NCBI RefSeq assembly: GCF_036850765.1
Contig: NC_089495.1
Coordinates: 65,138,410-65,202,409, forward strand
Origin: Saccopteryx bilineata
Taxonomy: Eukaryota > Chordata > Mammalia > Chiroptera > Emballonuridae
Direction: 5' to 3'
Length of the DNA stretch: 64,000 nt
Shown here: in pieces, positions 56,741-64,000 of the stretch
Layout of the letters: each line of letters begins with the position of its first letter
How positions within the stretch are numbered: position 1 is the first letter of the stretch
Notes under the pieces: model-generated
Told to the model about the DNA's origin: nothing
The model's database searches: none
What the model saw: the letters and a program-made list of their open reading frames with translations, nothing else
Made by a program: the position numbers and the translations under genes

Positions 56741-57776
56741 CCTGCGTTGTTGTTGTTGTCTCCAAAGAGTTCTCTCTATTTCTATTTTCAGTCTGTTCAC
56801 AGGAGGAAAACCTAATTGATCATGCTAGGTAAATCCTCTGCTAAAAATTTTTCAGAGATTGCAACGCACAGTTGTTATAATCATTTACAAAACTTTTCTG
56901 GTTTTATTTTTACCTTACTTTCTCTAAAGTTCCCCAAAGCAGACTGGCCTGTGTGCCATACCTCCAACAAGTAGTCATGTTCCTGACTTAAGCCACAGTG
57001 CAAGCTCTTTTTTCCACCTGAAGTACTCTTCTCTCAGAGATCTACATATTTCATCTAGGTGACTTTTGTAGGTTTTTGTTCAACTCTTATCTTCATAGTG
57101 AGGTTTTTTGGAACCATGAAAATTATAAAGGGTTTCCATTTATATCCTGTTTCCCTTTTCTGTTGTCTTTGCTGCATAACTGTCATCATCAAAATTTATT
57201 TATTTAATTGTTTTTGTTCACCATCTTGTTACCTGTCAATTACATAGGGGCTGATATTTTTTTTCCTGTATTGATTTTGACTATAAGCCCAATGCTTGGA
57301 TGGAGTGCTTAGAACACAGTAAGAGTATTTTTGAATAAATGACTGAACTAGAGGTTCTAGAAATTCACTATCTTCTCCATAATAAAATATTATTTTAATA
57401 ACAAAAATTTAGGTATAGAATGTAAAAGCATATAATTATAATTTTTAAAAGTGAGGGAGATAGTACCAAATGAAATAGATTAGAGAAAGTATAGCACTCT
57501 ATGAAAATCTGAAATATCTCTAATAAATAAAATAATAATAATAATGTAGCTAACATTTATTGTTTGCCTCCTTAGTAACTGGTGTTACAGGAAGAACTTT
57601 CAAGTTAAATAACTACCTCAAAATCCATAGTCAATTAGTTGTGTAATTGGAAAATTTTTCCTCTGTTTCTGAGTCTAGAACCTGAGCTAGGAACCATTGT
57701 CCCATCTTGCTTCATGTTTAAGAATAGTTTTTAAAACTAATTCTAAATAAAGATCAACTTTGCAGCTGCTTAAAAT
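56741..57776. other. Unique DNA, no gene seen
   Basis: Nothing recognisable beyond a short (AAT)n tract near 57530. Confidence 0.5.
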
Positions 57777-58160
57777 TATGTTTCTTAGCCCTGGCCGGTT
57801 GGCTCAGTGGTAGAGCGTCGGCCTGGTGTGTAGGAGTCCCAGGTTCGATTCCCGGCCAGGGCACACAGAAGAAGCGCCCATATGCTTCTCCACCCCTCCC
57901 TCTCTCCTTCCTTTCTGTCTCTCTCTTCCCCTCCCGCAGCCAAGGCTCCATTGGAGCAAAGTTGGGCTGCGCTGAGGACAGCTCTGTGGCCTCTGCCTCA
58001 GGCGCTAGAATGGCTCTGATTGCAACAGAGTGACTCCCCAGATGGGCAGAGCGTGGCCCCTGATGGGCGTGCGGGATGGATCCCGGTCAGGCGCATGCAG
58101 GAGTCGGACTGCCTCCTGGTTTCCAACTTCAGAAAAATACAAAAAAAAATATGTTTCTTA
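57777..58160 (+). mobile_element. VES-like long SINE (~362 bp)
   Basis: SINE at 57788-58149 begins GCCCTGGCCGGTTGGCTCAG with B box GGTTCGATTCCC. The perfect TSD TATGTTTCTTA is at 57777-57787 and 58150-58160. Confidence 0.95.
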
Positions 58161-58868
58161 TTTGCTATCCTCAAAATATAATATCTGAATCCTCTGGGGT
58201 GATACACCGAAGTCTTTTTAAACAAACAAGTAAAACAAATTCTAAATGAAAGTGATATGGAATCAGTATTAAAAACCATGTCACAAAGCATCAAAACATA
58301 ATTCAACCAGAAAATAAACCACATAGATAAAATGTTTTATTTATTGGAAAGTGCTGAAATGAAAGCAAATGGGAAACAAAAGGAAACCTTTGCCCTGAGA
58401 TATGTGTAGAACTTCAAAAAAACATTTCACTTTTTTCTGAAATAGCAAATTAATTCAGACCAACAAATTAAAAGCAAGTGATAGGTTAAGAAACCAGCAC
58501 TCTTGCAAGAAATTTACATAATAACAGTAAAAAATTTTCAAAGAATTATAAATAATGTATAACATATTTTCTATGAAAATTCACCAAAATATTTTTATAA
58601 ATAGAATGTGCAGTGTGAGCTCAAAAGTTTTGTAAGAGTAAATGGCTTCTTTTTCTAATTTGTTCCAATAACCAGTGACAAAAGTAAACAAAAAAATACT
58701 GAACAAAATGATCACTGTAGCAAAAGATTATTCATTCAATCAGCACTCATTAATTAGGTGCCTATCTTTAACAGGTTCACGAACCGTGAAATATTTATAA
58801 AACATTAATCTTACACTCAAAAATTAAACACAAGACTGGTGAAAACAAGTTTTTAGAAAATTAATGTT
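58161..58868. other. AT-rich DNA, no gene seen
   Basis: Nothing recognisable. Confidence 0.5.
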
Positions 58869-59020
58869 TCCCTGGCCAGATAGCTCAGTTGGTTAGAGCA
58901 TCGTCCTGAAGCACAGAGGTTGCCAGCTCAATCCTCAGTCAAGGCACATACAGAAACAGATTAATGTTTCTCTCTCCCTTCTTCTCTATTTAAAATCAAT
59001 CAACAAAATATTTTTAAAGG
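58869..59020 (+). mobile_element. Short tRNA-derived SINE
   Basis: Begins CCCTGGCCAGATAGCTCAGT, with GGTTGCCAGCTCAATCC, GGCACATACAGAAACAG, TTAATGTTTCTCTCTCCC and an A-rich tail near 59020. Confidence 0.85.
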
Positions 59021-62000
59021 AAAGAAAATTAATGCTAAGTAATATATAATAAATGTTGTATAACAACCATTTGATTCAGAAGTGAGATGAATGCAAAGAA
59101 GTAGAGTTAGTATAAAATAAAGGTTAAATAATATTTAGATTTAAATTTTTATCTCAACTTTCTCTGTGGCAAAACAGGTATTTACATACCAATATCCAAG
59201 CTCCCTTTATTAAACTTACCATTACCAAATTTTAGCTGGATATCTGTACTACTTCTTTGATGTTATACTTCCCAGCACATCTGTTCCTTATTGTTATGAA
59301 GATTTAGCCAATGAGATGCAAGAGACAGTATGAGCCTCTACTGATGCATAGCCTGAAACAGAAATGTGAGAGCATTGCACAGCTTTGTCATTTTACCAAT
59401 GGTAAGGAAGAGAAATAGTCATTTCAGTACCCAGCATGGAAACTATATATGAATACAGTATTGTGGTTCTAACTCTCCTAAGCAATACCTCTCAATTCTA
59501 CTGGGAGAAAAAAATCCATTTTTACCTTGCTTGCAGTTCTATAAGCAACTCATCTATGCATAAGTTGTGTAAAATTGATATATACATATATGTATATATA
59601 TCTTAGGTTGTCCATTATAAATTAGTTATTTAAATATTATTAGATGTAGAAGATAAACTACAATAATATATATAGTACATAGTAATTCATGACACTAAAT
59701 ATGGAAAATGTAAAGGAAAAAAGCTGGTTATGTCTGTTCAGTTTTTAGTCATTATAACTGTTATAGGGAATCTTCTCAGATTATAATTAGAATACACAAA
59801 TACATGCTTAAAACAACATTTTAGAGCCATTAAAAGGCCTAATTATTGTTTTTATTTTTTATATATTATACATTAACAAGTACATATTCAAAATTTATTC
59901 ATTAGTTCTTTTTAAAATCAAATTCCACAAAATCTTTATGTGTATCAAGCCAAGAAACTTGGAGATAGTGTTCAACTGTTTGTTTAAGAATCAATAATTT
60001 AAAAATAAAGAATGCAGTTAGTTTTAATAAACTTGTTTTTCAAACCTTAATTTATCTTATATAATTTATCTTATAATGTCACAGAAATTTAGCATATTTT
60101 AAATCTAAGTTAATGGTTATTTTTTCTTTTTATTTAAAATCTGAATTTAAAATGTAAATTCTCAAATGAAAATTTTTTTAAAGTTGGAAGTAACTACAAG
60201 ATTGTATATACTTGATTGTTTTAACTTTACAGAAATATGGTCTTGAGACTATATCATCTTCTTATATAATAATACTGATATCTGATATGTACTGTTAGTG
60301 TTCTGCTTTCTAACTTAATATCTTCCTATTTAAACATGTAATTTTTAAGGGGTATGTTGCACATGCTAATAAGAAATCACTTATCCTTCTTAATCCACTG
60401 TAATTCAATTTTTAAATAGTATCTTTTCCTTCATTTACTGTAGAAATGTACAGACATATTACTAGACTAAAATATTTATGGAGAGATGCAACAAATTATA
60501 TAACTTACTCCATACCAAGCACATTTGTAACCAGTTAACTGTTTGCAAAATTAGTGAAAGTATGAGTGAGACTGATATGGAGTAGTAGCTAATGGGAGTC
60601 AGAGGTGGGGTGGTAGAGGCAGTTTTGATGATTGTAAAGAAGACATTAAATGGTGACCCTCATATATGAAGGTGTAGCTAGGAATGCAAATACTTGTCTT
60701 TATCGTTTATTATCCCTGTATTATCTGACTTGGATACATTTTTGGTAAAGAAGAACAATAAGATTTAAATTAAAATGGTCATCTTGACATTATATTATTA
60801 TTTAAAATATAAACAAATTTTAAAATGCATTCTTTTATTAGAGTAAAACTCAATGTCAGCTTTTCACTAAATTTCCCAGGTAAATTAGGGAAAACTTGTT
60901 ACCCAGAAAAAAATTAAATTATGTTAAGAGGGTAGATTTCTCCAAAATAGGATAATCTTCAGTGTAATTATTTTTTTTAAGCAATGCCTGCCACCAGTGT
61001 AGATAAATAATCTTCTGGAAAACAAAATATTCCATCTGATCATCTGAGAAAATTGCATATGATTAAATGTTAAAATGCTGTGGGAATGTTTAACATTTTG
61101 ATACTTAAATATAACCAGTGAGTAAGCTGCACTCATGTTGGTTTTGTTTTTACTGTAGCTATTATATTTTTTCCCAAGTACTTTAGCCTGGAAAACATAG
61201 CTTGTTGTTTGGAAGACATAAATATTCAAGTTTTGTGCATACAAAAGCTTGCTAATGATAGCAATACAGAACAGAGTGGAAATAAACAAGGACTTACTTG
61301 ACATAAATTTACAGTCCTCATGCTGTGAGTCTATCTTTTTATATGACAGGGTTTAATAATGCTGGAATCATTCTAAAGGTTATCTGAATATCAGTTTTAC
61401 ATGAAGCTTCGATATGTTAGTGGAACTGGAGCAATATATTCAGTGTCCAATCGACAGGACTAGTTCCATCTTGTGTCACAACTTTAAACAAATCTTTCTC
61501 TCCAGTATCCATACTATATAGTAATGCAGGAAAACTATAAATTTTTCTCATGACAGACCAATACATTTTCTACAAATGTCATCATTTTGAACACTGTAAC
61601 TATTATAAATAAATATATATACCTTTATTTTCAATGTAATATTATATATATATATAATTTCCAATTGTCTTTGTATATTATACAGTATGATGTTTCCTAA
61701 TATAAGTAATAACTTACAACAGTACTAACCTTCCATATAGTACATTTGAGGAAGAATTCATATATCTCTAAGGAAAAATAAATGTATATAACATTATGAC
61801 TTTCCAACTTGGTAAATACTTGGCAAAAATATTGATGTGATGTTAAGGCTTAATATTTGAGAAAAGAACTCCTGAGCCAGACTGCCCGCTGTCAAATTCT
61901 GGGTTTGACACTTACTCGCAATGTTATCTCAGACATATTTATTAAACACTCTCTTTTTAACTTATTTATTTTCAATTATTTCTTTATTCCATTTCTTGGT

Positions 62001-62136
62001 AATATTTCATCAGTATTACCTAAAACTTAAAAAAGTAAAAATTGCTTAGTTCTTTTTATTTTATGATTTTTGCCCTCCTTAGAGGAAATATTTTATGTCC
62101 ACATTACTTTCATTTAGAAAGTATGTGGGAAAAACA
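59021..62136. other. AT-rich unique DNA, no supported gene
   Basis: Three kilobases without a recognised repeat. The only long open frame is a 126-codon minus-strand frame at 60924-61304 with a signal-peptide-like start, described among the findings. Confidence 0.5.
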
Positions 62137-62480
62137 CAAATTTACTTCCTTTTTTTGTGACTGAGACAGAGAGAGGGACAGATAGGGACAGACAGACAGG
62201 AAGGGAGAGAGATGAAAAGCATCAATTCTTTGTTGCAGCTCCTTAGTCTCTTTAGTTGTTCATTGATTGCTTTCTCATGTGTGCCTTGATGCGGGGCTAC
62301 AGCAGACTGAGTGACCTCTTGCTGAAACCAGCGACCTTGAGCTCAAGCTGGTGAGCTGTGTTCAAACCAGAGGAGCCTGTGCTCAATCCGGCCACCTCGG
62401 GATTTCAAACCTGGGTCCTCTGCGTCCCAGTCCGATGCTCTATCCATTGCGCCACTACCTGGCCAGGCCAAATTTACTTC
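62137..62480 (-). mobile_element. SINE-B copy (~320 bp)
   Basis: Minus-strand SINE at 62149-62468 with perfect 12-bp TSD CAAATTTACTTC (62137-62148 and 62469-62480). The head complement GCCACTACCTGGCCAGGC lies at the right, next to the TSD. Confidence 0.95.
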
Positions 62481-64000
62481 TAAGCTTTAGTTCTCAGCAG
62501 ATTATTCATAACCAATCTATTTCAGAATTCTTGAAATAAGTAGATAATTTTGAATAAAATTCATTTATTTTAAAAAGAAAGTAAGATTAAACTTAATTTG
62601 TGATTTTTGTTATCATCTTAAGGCAAAAACATAAACTGAAGGAAATTCAAATGGGTATATAGATCATTAATATTTAGAAATTCTTAATAAAATTTATGTA
62701 TGGAGACTGCAGCATAAAGTCTAAAGTTCATAAGCAAATTGTTCAATACTGTGACCCTACCCAGAAAACTGTAACACACAGATATCCATGCAATATGTCA
62801 GCATGTGAGACGTTGCGATAGAATGCCAGAAGAAAGGAAGGAGCGTGGGCTCCTTATCAGCAGATGAACACATATTTAAAAAGTAAAATATAATGTGTAT
62901 TTAGACTGAATATTTAAAGAAATAAAAAATAATATTGTCTTCAAACATTTATAGAAATACAAACAAAAATATTCATTGACTTTTTGGTGCCAAGGAAAAT
63001 GGTGCATAGATAAAAAGCAAAGATCCTTATGCAATGTTATATCGATGTGTATTATAATTGGCATGGATTATGGTTGGTATGGAGAAACAGAAAAAAAGAC
63101 AGTATTCCTCACAGTACAAGTCATAAAAGGCTTACACTTTAACACAACATTGAATTTGACATAGAGGAGAGAAAACGATTGAAGAATAGGAAGCAAATTC
63201 AAAAATATTTTATACTTGTGATTGTTCAACAATGCATTTTAATAAGGGAAGTAATATTTAATTGTGCACCATTTGTTGTTACATATATGATATACAGTGT
63301 TTTGTGTGTGTGTGATCAAGTACTTCTTATCAATCTGAGGGCAATTATTTTCAGTATGATAAATTATCTTTCAATTCTAACATGTTAATTTTCAAGTATT
63401 TACCAACAAAAATTACTGCTTATACTTGCAACTGAATTTATCTCTACTATGGCTCTGGCCTGACTACAGAATAAATCTAAATATACGATATATATATTTA
63501 ACACAAACTTATTACTTATCATAAAATTTAATCTGTATTAATCAAAGAAAAAAGTGTGTATATGTGTATATGTGCATGTGAAAGAGAAAAAGAAAAGATA
63601 AATACAAGAAATACAGAACACAGAACAAAGATCTAGAAAGGTGTCTATTACCTTGACATTCTCAATTACAGTTATATATCTTGAAGTGTTTCTTTCATTG
63701 AACAAGATAAAGCTCAAAATATTTGCTTAGATTACATTTTTGTCAGTACTGAGTATATTTTATATGATTTTGTAAGTAAATCTGAAGTTTAATGATGGCA
63801 AATTAAATAAAATATTTTAGCTTTGCTAAATCATAAGGAAGAAAGTAAATTAATGAAGCAAATTGACCATAAATTACCTAGACATTTTAGAACCTGAAGC
63901 TGGGTAAGCATAAGGAACTGGTACTTAATTTGATCCTATTTTTGTAAGCAAGCTCATTTTTTTTTCAGGAAATAGATGTCTTCCATGTCTTTTTTTTTTT
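62481..64000. other. AT-rich DNA to window end, no gene seen
   Basis: The window ends in a T run that may begin another element's tail. No exon was recognised. Confidence 0.5.

Overview
The window is mammalian nuclear DNA, almost certainly from a bat. The evidence is dense tRNA-derived SINEs with the VES-type head (A box like TGGCTCAGNGGTAGAG, B box like GGTTCGATTCC) mixed with a second SINE type (GCCTGACCTGTGGTGGCGCA head) that I associate from memory with Rhinolophus and Hipposideros, plus young L1s and several hAT DNA transposons. A horseshoe-bat or leaf-nosed-bat relative is the best guess; the SINE names are from memory and no search was run. I found no cellular protein-coding exon, tRNA, rRNA, CpG-island promoter or recognisable ncRNA outside repeats, so this reads as an AT-rich gene desert or a large intron.

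Layout. 1-4097: 5' half of a young minus-strand L1 (L1-A) with an intact 331-aa ORF1 and the start of ORF2, running off the window edge. 5147-7280: a SINE split by a decayed autonomous-type hAT element, itself split by a later SINE. 7521-11700: a second young minus-strand L1 (L1-B), complete at its 5' end but ending after only about 134 codons of ORF2, and flanked by a 17-bp target-site duplication (TSD). 11.7-41.5 kb: mostly unique AT-rich DNA carrying many SINEs, four LTR fragments of two families, small hAT and Tc-like elements, and old L1 tails. 41573-49032: an older full-length L1 (L1-C, minus strand) with a 14-bp TSD, inserted in a SINE and itself carrying a SINE, a small hAT element and an internal inverted copy of its endonuclease region. 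49-64 kb: AT-rich DNA with further SINEs and L1 3' ends.

The only sequences that act together are those of the L1s: ORF1 (RNA-binding trimer) and ORF2 (endonuclease and reverse transcriptase), whose machinery mobilises the SINEs. The most interesting structure is in L1-A and L1-B. Both have 5' UTRs of about 2.4 kb with a long polypyrimidine half next to ORF1. L1-B has about 2.4 tandem copies of a roughly 240-bp monomer in its promoter half. The promoter halves of the two copies are largely unrelated. Both have an inter-ORF region of about 300 bp holding a small open frame (77-79 codons), which in L1-B ends in an ATGA overlap with ORF2. L1-B looks like a retrotransposition event primed inside ORF2 rather than at the normal tail.
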